Shown: positions 42,278 through 50,819 of the stretch, in pieces
Position numbering within the stretch: the first letter of the stretch is position 1
Layout of the letters: each line of letters begins with the position of its first letter
Assembly (NCBI RefSeq): GCF_037154075.1
Contig: NZ_JBANRJ010000001.1
Coordinates: 4,893,501-4,957,500, forward strand
DNA: 64,000 nt
Origin: Sphingobium aromaticiconvertens
GTDB lineage: Bacteria; Pseudomonadota; Alphaproteobacteria; Sphingomonadales; Sphingomonadaceae
Direction of reading: 5' to 3'
The notes under the pieces: model-generated
What the model was told of the DNA's origin: nothing
Database searches by the model: none
Seen by the model: the letters and a program-made list of their open reading frames with translations, nothing else
Program-made: the position numbers and the translations under genes

Positions 42278-43395
42278 TGGAGTTTCAGGCACTCATGACC
42301 CGTCTCCTTCGCCTTTTCCTGCCGCTGCTGGCCTGCCTGTCCACCGTTCCGGCCCATGCCGAACGAGTGAAGGATCTGGGCACCTTTCAGGGCGTGCGTC
42401 CCAACCAGCTCACCGGCTACGGCATCGTCGTCGGCCTTGCGGGCACCGGCGACGACAGCCTGCAATATGCGACCGAAGGCATGAAGGGCGTCGTCGCACG
42501 CTTTGGCCTCACCTTGCCGCAGGGTATCAACCCCGCGCTCAAAAATGCCGCCGCCGTGCTCGTCACCGCCGACCTGCCCGCCTTCGCCAAGCCGGGCCAG
42601 CGTCTGGATGTCACCGTCTCAGCATTGGGCAAGGCCAAGTCGCTGCGCGGCGGCACCCTCATCATGACGCCACTGCGCGGCGCGGATAATGAAATCTACA
42701 GCATGGCGCAGGGCAACCTCGCCGTTGGCGGTCTGGGCGTATCCGGCGCGGACGGCAGCCAGGTATCGGTCAACATTCCCTCCGCCGGTCGCATTCCGGG
42801 CGGCGCAACGGTCGAACGCGCGGTCGCCACCGGCTTTGACACCGCCCCCACCCTGACCTTCAACCTCGCCGAAGCGGACCTGACCACCGCCCTGCGCGTC
42901 GCCGACGGCATCAACCGCGCCTTCGGTGATCGCCGCGCGCGCGCGATGGACGCCGTGTCGGTCACGATCGACGCCCGGCAGGGCGCCGAAGACCGCATCC
43001 TGATGATGGGCATGATCGAGAATATCGAGGTGTCGCCTGCCGACGCGCCCGCCAAGGTGATCGTAAACGCCCGCACCGGCACGGTCGTCATCAATGGCGC
43101 GGTCCGCATTCACCCGGCCGCTGTCGCCCATGGCAAGCTGACCGTCAGCGTCAATGAATCGCCGCAGATCATCCAGCCCGCGCCCTTCAGCCGGGGGGAG
43201 ACCGCCGTGCAACAATCCAGCGCCATCCAGATCGATCAGGAAAAGAAACCAATGGTTAATTTTAAAGGTGGAGCCTCCCTGACCGATATAGTGAAAGCGG
43301 TGAATGCGATTGGCGCATCGCCGGCAGATATGGTCGCCATATTGGAAGCCCTGAAACAAGCGGGCGCCATGAAGGCCGAACTGGTGGTGCTGTGA
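42277..43395 (+). CDS. flgI: flagellar P-ring protein FlgI
   Basis: Periplasmic P-ring subunit of 372 residues with a signal peptide (cleavage after VPAHA). Family motifs: VKDLGTFQGVRPNQLTGYGI, VVGLAGTGDDS, RLDVTVSALGKAKSLRGGTL and the C-terminal GASLTDIVKAVNAIGASPAD with ILEALKQAGA. The start overlaps the flgH stop by one base; an ATG seven codons later (MTRLLRLF) is an equally good signal-peptide start. Confidence 0.97.
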   Translation: MEFQALMTRLLRLFLPLLACLSTVPAHAERVKDLGTFQGVRPNQLTGYGIVVGLAGTGDDSLQYATEGMKGVVARFGLTLPQGINPALKNAAAVLVTADLPAFAKPGQRLDVTVSALGKAKSLRGGTLIMTPLRGADNEIYSMAQGNLAVGGLGVSGADGSQVSVNIPSAGRIPGGATVERAVATGFDTAPTLTFNLAEADLTTALRVADGINRAFGDRRARAMDAVSVTIDARQGAEDRILMMGMIENIEVSPADAPAKVIVNARTGTVVINGAVRIHPAAVAHGKLTVSVNESPQIIQPAPFSRGETAVQQSSAIQIDQEKKPMVNFKGGASLTDIVKAVNAIGASPADMVAILEALKQAGAMKAELVVL

Positions 43396-43718
43396 TGCAG
43401 ATCAATGCAACGACGTCGACAGGCAGTGCCCAGGCAGGTGAAGCGAACCGCGCCGACCTCGCCAAGGCGGCCGAGCAGTTCGAGGCGATCTTCCTGCGCC
43501 AGATGATGGGGGCAATGCGGTCCGCCAGCCTGTCCGAAGGGCTGACCGATAGCGGCGCGACCGATCAGTTTCGCGACATGGCCGACGCCCGTACCGCCGA
43601 CTCCATGGCAAAGACCGGCAGTCTTGGCATCGCTGAACTGCTGCTATCGCAATTTGGCGGCAAGCACGCATCCGTGACCGCCGCAACCGCCACCGCCGCC
43701 ACGGATAACCCGGCATGA
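43395..43718 (+). CDS. flgJ: rod-binding protein FlgJ, N-terminal domain only
   Basis: A 107-residue protein consisting of the rod-cap domain alone (AAEQFEAIFLRQMMGAMRSA, then TDQFRDMADARTADSMAKTG and GIAELLLSQFGG). The peptidoglycan hydrolase half found in enterobacterial FlgJ is absent; the transglycosylase gene at 33.9 kb probably supplies that activity. The ATG at 43395 overlaps the flgI stop (TGATG), and the gene overlaps flgK by four bases. Confidence 0.92.
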   Translation: MQINATTSTGSAQAGEANRADLAKAAEQFEAIFLRQMMGAMRSASLSEGLTDSGATDQFRDMADARTADSMAKTGSLGIAELLLSQFGGKHASVTAATATAATDNPA

Positions 43719-45052
43719 GCGGCGATCTGTTCATCATCGGCGCGTCGGGCACCAAGGCCTATCGCACCGCCATGTCCGCGATTTCGGAAAATATCACCAA
43801 CGCCTCCACGGCAGGCTATGCCCGCCGCACGACGACCATGTCAGAATCGGGATCGTCCACCGCGACGATGGCGCTCTATATCTCGCGCGGAAATTTCGGC
43901 GGCACGGAAGTCACCAGCATCAACCGCGCGACCGATCCCTATCTGGACGCGACCGTCCGCATGTCCAACATGGCGCTGGGCAGCGCGACTGCCCGGCTGC
44001 GCTGGATGAGCGACACGGAAACCGCGCTCAACGACACCGACACCGGCGTGGGCAAGCTGATGACCGGCCTGTTCAGCAATATCGACAAGCTGTCCGCCAG
44101 CCCAAGCAATACGTCGCTGCGCGTCACGACGCTCGACAGCATCAGCCGTATCGCCGAAACATTCCGCCAGACCTCCGCCGATCTGGACGAGGTATCGACC
44201 CGGATCGGGACGGAGGCGCAGGGCGTGGTCGACACCGCCAACAGGGCGCTGACGCGCCTTGCCGACATCAACAACAGCCTGCTGCGTGCGCAGCCCGGCA
44301 CCTCTGCCTATGCCCAGTTGCTCGACGGCCGCGATGCGGCGTTGTCGGAGATTACAACCGCCCTCAATGTAGAGGTCAGCTTTGGCGCACACGATACCGC
44401 CATCATAACCTATGGCGGCGAAACGCTGGTCACTGGCGACAGCGCGATCAGCCTGTCGATGACCAAAGACGCCGACGGCACGCTTAACCTGTCGGCGGGG
44501 GGCACCGCGGTCACAGCGCCCACCAACGGCGCGCTCGGCGGCCTCTTCGCTTCGGCGGATACGGTGGCGCAGCGCCACACCACGTTAGACACGCTTGCCG
44601 CCCAGTTCGTCACCGACGTCAACGCCTGGCATGCGCAGGGCCGGACCGATGGCACCAATGCACCGGGCGCGGCGCTGCTGTCGGGCACCAGTGCCGCCAC
44701 CATGACCGCGCTGATCACCGACCCCACGCAGCTGGCGACCAAGTCCGCCGATGGTACGCTCAACGGCAATCTGTTGACCGCCGGAACCATCCTGCGCGGC
44801 GCAGGCAGTGTCGAGCAGGGCTGGACCTCGCTGATCGCGGCGCAGGCCAATCTGCTGACTGCCGTCAAGGCTGAACATACCACTGCCCAGGGCCGCAGCG
44901 ATCAGGCGGTCGCCGCGCGCGAGGCCGTCAGCGGCGTCGATCTGGACATGGAAGCAGCGGATCTTCTGCGCATCCAGCAGGCCTATTCGGGCTGCGCCAA
45001 GATATTACAGGTCGCCCGCGAGACGGTCGACTCCATCCTGCAGATCATCTGA
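43715..45052 (+). CDS. flgK: hook-filament junction protein FlgK
   Basis: HAP1, the first hook-filament adaptor. The 445-residue protein has the N-terminal GTKAYRTAMSAISENITNAS, then TAGYARRTT motif, the coiled region and the C-terminal VSGVDLDMEAADLLRIQQAY with SGCAKILQVARETVDSILQI, the flagellin-like C-terminus of FlgK. It is shorter than the E. coli protein (547). It is followed 20 bp later by flgL. Confidence 0.95.
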   Translation: MSGDLFIIGASGTKAYRTAMSAISENITNASTAGYARRTTTMSESGSSTATMALYISRGNFGGTEVTSINRATDPYLDATVRMSNMALGSATARLRWMSDTETALNDTDTGVGKLMTGLFSNIDKLSASPSNTSLRVTTLDSISRIAETFRQTSADLDEVSTRIGTEAQGVVDTANRALTRLADINNSLLRAQPGTSAYAQLLDGRDAALSEITTALNVEVSFGAHDTAIITYGGETLVTGDSAISLSMTKDADGTLNLSAGGTAVTAPTNGALGGLFASADTVAQRHTTLDTLAAQFVTDVNAWHAQGRTDGTNAPGAALLSGTSAATMTALITDPTQLATKSADGTLNGNLLTAGTILRGAGSVEQGWTSLIAAQANLLTAVKAEHTTAQGRSDQAVAAREAVSGVDLDMEAADLLRIQQAYSGCAKILQVARETVDSILQII

Positions 45053-45072
45053 GCGGCAAGGAAGCAAAGACC

Positions 45073-45918
45073 ATGGTAGGCATCACCGCAAAGACCGTCG
45101 CCGCCGAAATCCGGCGCCAGCAGCAATTGTCGAAGGACATTGTCGATGGGCAGACGGCCATTTCGACCGGTATCAGCCTGAACAGGCCGTCCGACAACGC
45201 GCTTGCCTGGGTTCAGGTGTCCGACCTTGCCCGCGCACAGTCGCAGCAGGCGGCGTGGACCACCAATGTCAGCTATGCGACCAACCGCGCGGGCAATGCC
45301 GAAGCCAACCTCACCGAGATGAACAATCTGCTGACCCGCGCGCAGGAACTGGTGACGGCGACGCGCAACGGTTCGCTCAACGACACCAGCCGCACCGCAT
45401 TCGTCGAGGAACTGAAAGCGATCAAGGAATCGATTGGCAGCCTGCTGAACCAGAAGGATTATCAGGGCACATCGGTATTCGACGACGGGCAGAATGTCCT
45501 CGTGCCCGTGGGCCGCGGCCTCAACATCGCGGTCGTGGGCACCCGGCAGAGCGTGTCGGAGGGTATCGACGTCGGCGGCACCCCGATGAGCATCGACGAC
45601 ATATTGGACCAGGCGATCGCCGCCGTCGAAACCGGCGACGACACCGCCCTTGCCACCGCGCTGGACAGCGTGAAGGCAGGCCAGGAGCATGTCACGGTCG
45701 AACTGACCCGTCAGGGCGTGCGGAGCGACCGGCTCGACATCCTCGGCACACGACTGGCGGATGTCGACATCACGCTGACCGAACGCCGCCAGGCGCTCGA
45801 ATCAACCGACCTGCCGACCACCATCTCGATGGTCCAGGCCAAGCTGCTCCAGCTTAATGCCGCACAGTCCCTCTATGCGCGCATCAACCAGCAGACGCTG
45901 TTCGACCTGATCAATTGA
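45073..45918 (+). CDS. flgL: hook-filament junction protein FlgL
   Basis: HAP3, the second adaptor between hook and filament. The 281-residue protein resembles flagellin at both ends: GQTAISTGISLNRPSDNALA near the N-terminus and LTERRQALESTDLPTTISMV, then QAKLLQLNAAQSLYARINQQ and TLFDLIN at the C-terminus. The middle part is short. It is distinguished from a flagellin by the C-terminal FDLIN-type end and its position after flgK. Confidence 0.94.
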   Translation: MVGITAKTVAAEIRRQQQLSKDIVDGQTAISTGISLNRPSDNALAWVQVSDLARAQSQQAAWTTNVSYATNRAGNAEANLTEMNNLLTRAQELVTATRNGSLNDTSRTAFVEELKAIKESIGSLLNQKDYQGTSVFDDGQNVLVPVGRGLNIAVVGTRQSVSEGIDVGGTPMSIDDILDQAIAAVETGDDTALATALDSVKAGQEHVTVELTRQGVRSDRLDILGTRLADVDITLTERRQALESTDLPTTISMVQAKLLQLNAAQSLYARINQQTLFDLIN

Positions 45919-45941
45919 GCTGGGTAAAAAACGAAATGTCC

Positions 45942-45968
45942 TAAACCCGACGCTAACCAATCCGTTCT
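45942..45968 (+). promoter_or_regulatory. FliA-type promoter candidate for motA
   Basis: TAAA, exactly 15 bases, TCCGTTCT. It differs from the fliD and PomAB sites at one position of the octamer. It is 80 bp upstream of motA, in the only sizeable gap (130 bp) between flgL and motA. Confidence 0.68.
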
Positions 45969-46048
45969 AATCAGGGACAGGCAACGCCAGGCGCGCGGCC
46001 ACAGATGATGACCCTCCCGCAACGGGACGGGCGCAGCTTTCGGGGATA

Positions 46049-46915
46049 ATGATGTTCGCAGCTATCGGCCTTGTCATCCTGATCGTCATGGTTTTTGGCG
46101 GATTCGCCTTTACCGGTGGCGACCTTGGCCCGGTGCTGCACGCGCTGCCCCATGAAATGCTCATCATCGGTGGCGCCGCCGTCGGCGCGCTGGTCATCGG
46201 CAACAGCGGCTCGGATCTCAAGGCGCTACTCGGCGGCTTCGGCAAGGTCTTCAAGGGACCGCAATACAAGAAACAGGATTTTCTCGACTGTATCTTCCTC
46301 GTCAGCAAGCTGATGAAGGCATTGCGCGTCGAAGGCCCGGTGGCGCTCGAACCGCATATCGAGGATCCGGCCAGCTCGACCATCTTCACCGAATATCCCC
46401 GGCTGATGAAGGACAAGACGCTGATCCACCTGATCTGCGACACGCTGCGCCTGGTCGTCGTATCCTCCGGCACGCTCGACCCGCACGCGGTCGAGGAGGT
46501 GATGGACAACAGCCTCAAGACACATCACCACGACGCGATCAAACCCGCCGACAACCTGCAAGGGCTGGCCGACGCGCTGCCCGCGCTGGGTATCGTCGCG
46601 GCGGTGCTGGGCGTGGTCAAGACGATGGGTTCGATCGACCAGCCACCCGCAATATTGGGCGCGATGATCGGTTCAGCGCTGGTCGGCACGTTCCTGGGCA
46701 TTCTGCTCGCCTATGGCATGGTCAATCCCTTCGCCAATCGTTGCCGCAGCGTGATCGAGGCCGACGGCGCCATCTATCATGTCGTCAAGCAGATCATCGT
46801 CGCCTCGCTCCACGGCCACCCCCAGCCGCTCGTCATCGAAGCCGCCCGCTCGGGCCTCACCCATGCGAACCAGCCCGGCTTTGCCGAAGTGTTCGACGGC
46901 ATGCGGGGCAAATAA
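46049..46915 (+). CDS. motA: flagellar motor stator protein MotA
   Basis: Proton-type stator subunit, 288 residues, four membrane helices. Typical motifs: EMLIIGGAAVGALVIGNSG after the first helix, the cytoplasmic loop with charged residues and the C-terminal pair DALPALGIVAAVLGVVKTMG, then LGAMIGSALVGTFLGILLAYG. These match the long MotA family, unlike the PomA-like protein at 36.7 kb. GGGGA precedes the ATG. It is followed by motB after three bases. Confidence 0.95.
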   Translation: MMFAAIGLVILIVMVFGGFAFTGGDLGPVLHALPHEMLIIGGAAVGALVIGNSGSDLKALLGGFGKVFKGPQYKKQDFLDCIFLVSKLMKALRVEGPVALEPHIEDPASSTIFTEYPRLMKDKTLIHLICDTLRLVVVSSGTLDPHAVEEVMDNSLKTHHHDAIKPADNLQGLADALPALGIVAAVLGVVKTMGSIDQPPAILGAMIGSALVGTFLGILLAYGMVNPFANRCRSVIEADGAIYHVVKQIIVASLHGHPQPLVIEAARSGLTHANQPGFAEVFDGMRGK

Positions 46916-46918
46916 GCG

Positions 46919-47968
46919 ATGGCGGGGGACAAGAAGCGGGGCCAGAACGAGCCGGAACCGCGGCCGATCATCGTCAAGAAGATCATCGTCGAGGGACATG
47001 GCGGCCATCATGGCGGCGCCTGGAAGGTTGCCTATGCCGACTTCGTGACGGCAATGATGGCCTTTTTCCTGCTGATGTGGCTGCTGGGCGCGACCACCGA
47101 AAAACAGCGCAAGGGGCTGGCCGACTATTTCACGCCGACTTTGGTCGAGATGCGGGAATCCTCTGCCGGGTCCAACGGCATGTTCGGCGGCGACAGCCTG
47201 ATGTCGAAGGATAATTATCCGACGACCGGCGGTCAGGGCAATCAGGCCATCACCATCCCGCGCGACGCGTCGGGCGTGAAGGATCAGGGCGGCAAGTCCC
47301 TGAAAGCGGCCGACCGTGCCAAGTTCGAGAAGATCAAGGCGGAACTGGAAAAACGCATGAGCGGCAAGGGGCTGGACAAGCTGCGCAAGAATGTCCGTTT
47401 CACCGAAACCCGCGAAGGGCTGCGCATCGACCTGATCGACGAGGCGGATTTCGCGATGTTCGCGATGGCGACAGACAGGCTGCTGCCGGCGGCACGCACG
47501 CTGATTGGCGAAGTCGCCAAGACGCTGCGAACCATGCCCAATCCGGTGATCGTGCGCGGCCATACCGACGGCCTGCCCTATGCGGCCGGCCGCACCATGA
47601 ACAACTGGATGCTTTCATCCGCGCGCGCGGAGGCCACCCGTCGCGCGCTGGCGGAAACGGGCATCGGCAACGACCGTTTCGCCAAGATCGAAGGCGTCGC
47701 CGACCGCGACCCCTTTGTGAAGAAAGACCCCTACGACCCGCGCAACCGCCGCATGTCGATCGTGCTTGGTTGGAGCCGGGGCGCGGAAACGCCCGAACCG
47801 GAAGTGGACGAAGAAACGAAAGCCGCGATCCGCGAGCGAGACAACCCCATCAACATCGCCCGCACCGAAGCCCGCGCGCTGGACATGGGCGGCACCGCCC
47901 TCCCGGCAGGCGCGGAACTGTTGAACCCAGGGGCGAAGGGAACGTCATCCAAGCCCGGGAAACATTGA
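46919..47968 (+). CDS. motB: flagellar motor stator protein MotB
   Basis: Stator anchor, 349 residues. The membrane helix contains the proton-accepting Asp41 (KVAYADFVTAMMAFFLLMWL). The plug and linker follow. The OmpA-like peptidoglycan-binding domain has NPVIVRGHTDGLPYA, NWMLSSARAEATRRALAETG and DPRNRRMSIVLG, with the key Asp and Arg residues intact. The C-terminal tail of about 70 residues beyond OmpA is unusual but low-complexity. Pairs with motA. Confidence 0.96.
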   Translation: MAGDKKRGQNEPEPRPIIVKKIIVEGHGGHHGGAWKVAYADFVTAMMAFFLLMWLLGATTEKQRKGLADYFTPTLVEMRESSAGSNGMFGGDSLMSKDNYPTTGGQGNQAITIPRDASGVKDQGGKSLKAADRAKFEKIKAELEKRMSGKGLDKLRKNVRFTETREGLRIDLIDEADFAMFAMATDRLLPAARTLIGEVAKTLRTMPNPVIVRGHTDGLPYAAGRTMNNWMLSSARAEATRRALAETGIGNDRFAKIEGVADRDPFVKKDPYDPRNRRMSIVLGWSRGAETPEPEVDEETKAAIRERDNPINIARTEARALDMGGTALPAGAELLNPGAKGTSSKPGKH

Positions 47969-48059
47969 TCGGGCAGATGGGCTTGTGAGTGTTACGGGTC
48001 TGGTGACAACCATTTGCGGAAGTTGACTGGGAATAGTCTATCACCCAAAAGTGGTCGCT

Positions 48060-48278
48060 ATGACGGTAAAAGCGTTAGCGATCTGGCTTGGTGTTTCAGC
48101 TATGGTGTTTGCCGTCTGCTGTTTTGTGATGCTTCAATTCGGTCATTCTATGGATGCGCCTATGTTGGTTTATCCATTCATCGTCGCTTGGGGAGCAAGC
48201 GCGCTCGCTTGGCCCTTATTTCTTGTTTGGTTGTTACGTAAATCTATTCGGGCAGCTTTTCACAAGCTGCGCTCGTAA
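48060..48278 (+). CDS. small two-helix membrane protein
   Basis: A 72-residue protein (75 if the GTG at 48051 is used) with two membrane helices (about residues 4-24 and 31-55) and a basic C-terminus (LRKSIRAAFHKLRS). The codon use is noticeably less GC-rich than its neighbours. It does not belong to a family I recognise. No good ribosome site is visible. It might be a recent acquisition or a non-conserved ORF; the membrane pattern is the main reason to keep it. Confidence 0.4.
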   Translation: MTVKALAIWLGVSAMVFAVCCFVMLQFGHSMDAPMLVYPFIVAWGASALAWPLFLVWLLRKSIRAAFHKLRS

Positions 48279-48324
48279 GCAGACGATCGACCAACCACCC
48301 AAATCCGGACGTAGCCACCCCGCC

Positions 48325-48987
48325 CTATTTCTTCCCAAGCCCCTGAAGGATCGACTTACCCGCGCTCAGTGGATCGGCGCGCAGCCTGCGTTCTTCGGTG
48401 CCGATATAGGTGAAGATGCCGCCCATCGCCTGATCGGTGACGCTGTCGGTCAGGCCGTCGCGGTCGATGCCTGTCATGCGGAGCAGGCTGGCATTCTTGC
48501 CCAGTTTCGTCAGTTGGCCAAAGACGCCGGTCTTTTCCAGTGCGGCCAGGATCAGCGGGCGCATCTTGCCGCGCAGCGCGTCGGTGCTGCTGTCGCGCAG
48601 ATAGCGGGTCGCGCCATCCCCCTGCGACACGATGCCGACGCCATCGCTAAGCGACATAGTGTTGATGGCGTTGCGGAAGATGGGTTTTGCCTCACCTGCC
48701 GCCATGCCCGCCGCGTCGTTGATGCCGCGCGTCAGCTTATCGGTCAGGCCCACCTTGTCGGTGATCGTCATCAGCTTGGCCGCCTGTTTGAACGGACCGG
48801 GCAGCAGGATGCGAACAGCCTGATCATTATAGAAGGTGCCCGGTTTGGCGAGTTGGTCCAGCGCGCTGTCGGACGCCTTGCCCAACAGGCCGGTGACAGG
48901 AGCGGCGATCTGCGCCTGCGCGCGCGCGGGCACCGCCATGACGACCAGTGCAGCCATGACGGCCATAGTCGCGGTCCGAATTCCCAT
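48325..48987 (-). CDS. DUF4197 family exported protein
   Basis: A 220-residue protein with a signal peptide (cleavage near ARAQAQ), then the DUF4197 pattern: ALDQLAKPGTFYNDQAVRIL, PGPFKQAAKLMTITDKVGLT, NDAAGMAAGEAKPIFRNAI and the C-terminal AMGGIFTYIGTEERRLRADP. The family is widespread in Gram-negatives and has no known function. The start with GGAAGG upstream was chosen; a frame ten codons longer is possible. It reads leftward, convergent with the small membrane gene. Confidence 0.87.
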   Translation of the reverse strand: MGIRTATMAVMAALVVMAVPARAQAQIAAPVTGLLGKASDSALDQLAKPGTFYNDQAVRILLPGPFKQAAKLMTITDKVGLTDKLTRGINDAAGMAAGEAKPIFRNAINTMSLSDGVGIVSQGDGATRYLRDSSTDALRGKMRPLILAALEKTGVFGQLTKLGKNASLLRMTGIDRDGLTDSVTDQAMGGIFTYIGTEERRLRADPLSAGKSILQGLGKK

Positions 48988-49058
48988 GATCTTATCCTTC
49001 CCCTGGCACCCCATCCGGCGACCTTTGTCGCACGAACGGGGGTGTCAGGAAAGCACGA

Positions 49059-50174
49059 TCAGGCGAGGGCGTCGGCGGCCGGGGTATAGGGCAGGCCAAG
49101 GTCGGTCGCCACCGCCTCATAGGTCACTTTTCCGTCCCAGATATTGAGGCCCGCGAGCAAATGGGGGTCACGGCGCAGCGCCTCTTTCCAGCCCAGTTCA
49201 GCGATCCGCAGGGCATGGGGCAGGGTGACGTTGTTCAGCGCATAGGTGCTGGTGCGCGCGACCGCGCCGGGCATGTTGGCGACGCAATAATGGACGATGC
49301 CCTCGACGATATAGGTAGGATCGGCATGGGTGGTCGCGTGGCTGGTTTCAAAGCAACCGCCCTGATCGATCGCGACATCGACCAGCACCGCGCCCTTCTT
49401 CATGGTCTTGAGCATATCTGCGCTGACCAGCTTGGGCGCGGCGGCGCCAGGGATCAGCACCGCACCGATCACCAGATCCGCCTCCGCCACGCATTCGGCC
49501 AGGTTCGCGCGGTTGGAAAAGCGGGTCTTGGCCCGCGCCTCGAAATAAGTACCGAGCCTTTCCAGCACTTGCGGATCGCGGTCGAGGATGGTAACGTCCG
49601 CCCCCAGCCCGGCTGCCATCTGCGCCGCGTTGAAGCCGACCACGCCGCCGCCGATCACCGCGACTTTGGCGGGCAGCACGCCCGGCACGCCGCCCAAGAG
49701 CACGCCGCGTCCGCCATTGGCCTTTTCCAGCGCCGTCGCGCCCGCCTGAATCGACATGCGACCCGCGACCTGACTCATGGGCTTGAGCAGCGGCAGGCCC
49801 CCGCTGGAATCGGTGACGGTTTCATAGGCGATGCAGGTCGCGCCCGACGCGATCAGGTCGCAGGTCTGCTCCGGGTCGGGGGCGAGGTGGAGGTAGGTGT
49901 AGAGGATCTGGCCGGGGCGCAGCATGGCGCGTTCCTGCGGCTGCGGTTCCTTCACCTTCACGATCATCTCGGCAGTGGCAAAGATTTCGGCGGCAGTGGC
50001 GACAATTTGCGCGCCTGCCTTTTCATAGAGGGGGTCGTGTGCGCCGATGCCCTCGCCCGCGCCAGTCTCGACAAGGACGGTGTGGCCGTGAGCGGTAAGT
50101 TCATGGACGCTCTCGGGCGTTAGCCCAACCCGATATTCGTGGTTCTTGATTTCCCGAACGGTGCCGACGATCAT
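49059..50174 (-). CDS. ald: alanine dehydrogenase
   Basis: NAD-dependent oxidative deamination of L-alanine to pyruvate and ammonium, and the reverse, in the cytoplasm. The 371-residue product has the conserved RVGLTPESV start, the catalytic Lys of VKVKEPQ, the catalytic His of YLHLAPD, the Rossmann [13 protein letters not shown] and the Asp of [14 protein letters not shown]. The longest frame starts earlier, but the ATG at 50174 ([20 protein letters not shown]) is the family start. Divergent from an Lrp-type regulator, which very likely controls it. Confidence 0.96.
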   Translation of the reverse strand: MIVGTVREIKNHEYRVGLTPESVHELTAHGHTVLVETGAGEGIGAHDPLYEKAGAQIVATAAEIFATAEMIVKVKEPQPQERAMLRPGQILYTYLHLAPDPEQTCDLIASGATCIAYETVTDSSGGLPLLKPMSQVAGRMSIQAGATALEKANGGRGVLLGGVPGVLPAKVAVIGGGVVGFNAAQMAAGLGADVTILDRDPQVLERLGTYFEARAKTRFSNRANLAECVAEADLVIGAVLIPGAAAPKLVSADMLKTMKKGAVLVDVAIDQGGCFETSHATTHADPTYIVEGIVHYCVANMPGAVARTSTYALNNVTLPHALRIAELGWKEALRRDPHLLAGLNIWDGKVTYEAVATDLGLPYTPAADALA

Positions 50175-50307
50175 GCCACTTCTCCAACTTTTCTCCAGCC
50201 TGCATTCCCGGCCCATCGAGCGGGTGGCGGCTACCTGCCGCCAGTATATCGCCAATCGGGCGAAAGATGTTCCCGAAATTCCGGCCTTGTGGTGGGGATG
50301 GGAAATG

Positions 50308-50339
50308 TTATCCCGATAAAAGGCAAAATAACGGGATAA
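50308..50339. promoter_or_regulatory. palindromic operator candidate in ald/lrp gap
   Basis: TTATCCCG and CGGGATAA face each other across 16 bp, with an extra ATAA behind the left half. The right arm ends six bases before the regulator start. An inverted repeat at this place suits autoregulation and control of ald by the Lrp-type protein. Confidence 0.5.
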
Positions 50340-50345
50340 ACGTGC

Positions 50346-50813
50346 ATGGATCGGTTCGACATTGCGCTGCTGGAGGCGATGCAAGCCGATTCGCGCCGGT
50401 CGATGATCGAACTGGGCGAGGTGGTGGGCCTGTCCAGTTCCGCCTGTCATCGGCGGGTGCGGGCGCTGGAGGAGGCGGGGTTTATCAGCGGCTATGGCGC
50501 GCGGCTCGATCCGGTGCGGCTGGGCCTGGGCCTCCACGCCTTTGTCGAGATTTCGCTGACCAGCCAGAGCCAGGAGGCGATGGATCGCTTCGAGGGAGCC
50601 GTAGCGGGCTTTCCCGATATATTGGAATGCCATTTGATGGCGGGAAAGGCGGACTATCTGCTGCGGGTGGCGGCGGCGGACCTAAAAGGGTTCGACGCCA
50701 TCCATCGCGACTGTCTCGCCCGGCTACCGGGGGTGTCGGCAATCCATACCAGCTTCGTCATCCGCCGCATCCGCGACTGGCGCGGCTATCCGGCGGGTCA
50801 TTTACGGGAGTGA
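50346..50813 (+). CDS. Lrp/AsnC family transcriptional regulator
   Basis: A 155-residue regulator with an N-terminal helix-turn-helix (FDIALLEAMQADSRRSMIEL, then GEVVGLSSSACHRRVRALEE) and the RAM ligand-binding domain (HLMAGKADYLLRVAAADLKG). It is divergent from ald across 171 bp that contain a palindrome, which points to control of alanine catabolism with alanine as a possible effector; that is inference. It ends six bases from the convergent lactonase gene. Confidence 0.92.
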   Translation: MDRFDIALLEAMQADSRRSMIELGEVVGLSSSACHRRVRALEEAGFISGYGARLDPVRLGLGLHAFVEISLTSQSQEAMDRFEGAVAGFPDILECHLMAGKADYLLRVAAADLKGFDAIHRDCLARLPGVSAIHTSFVIRRIRDWRGYPAGHLRE

Positions 50814-50819
50814 GTGTGG

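Noticed and set aside
8485..48000. Flagellar cluster as a horizontally acquired island
   Set aside because: GC content and codon style look the same as in the housekeeping genes on both sides, and I found no integrase, tRNA border or insertion sequence. The cluster appears native.
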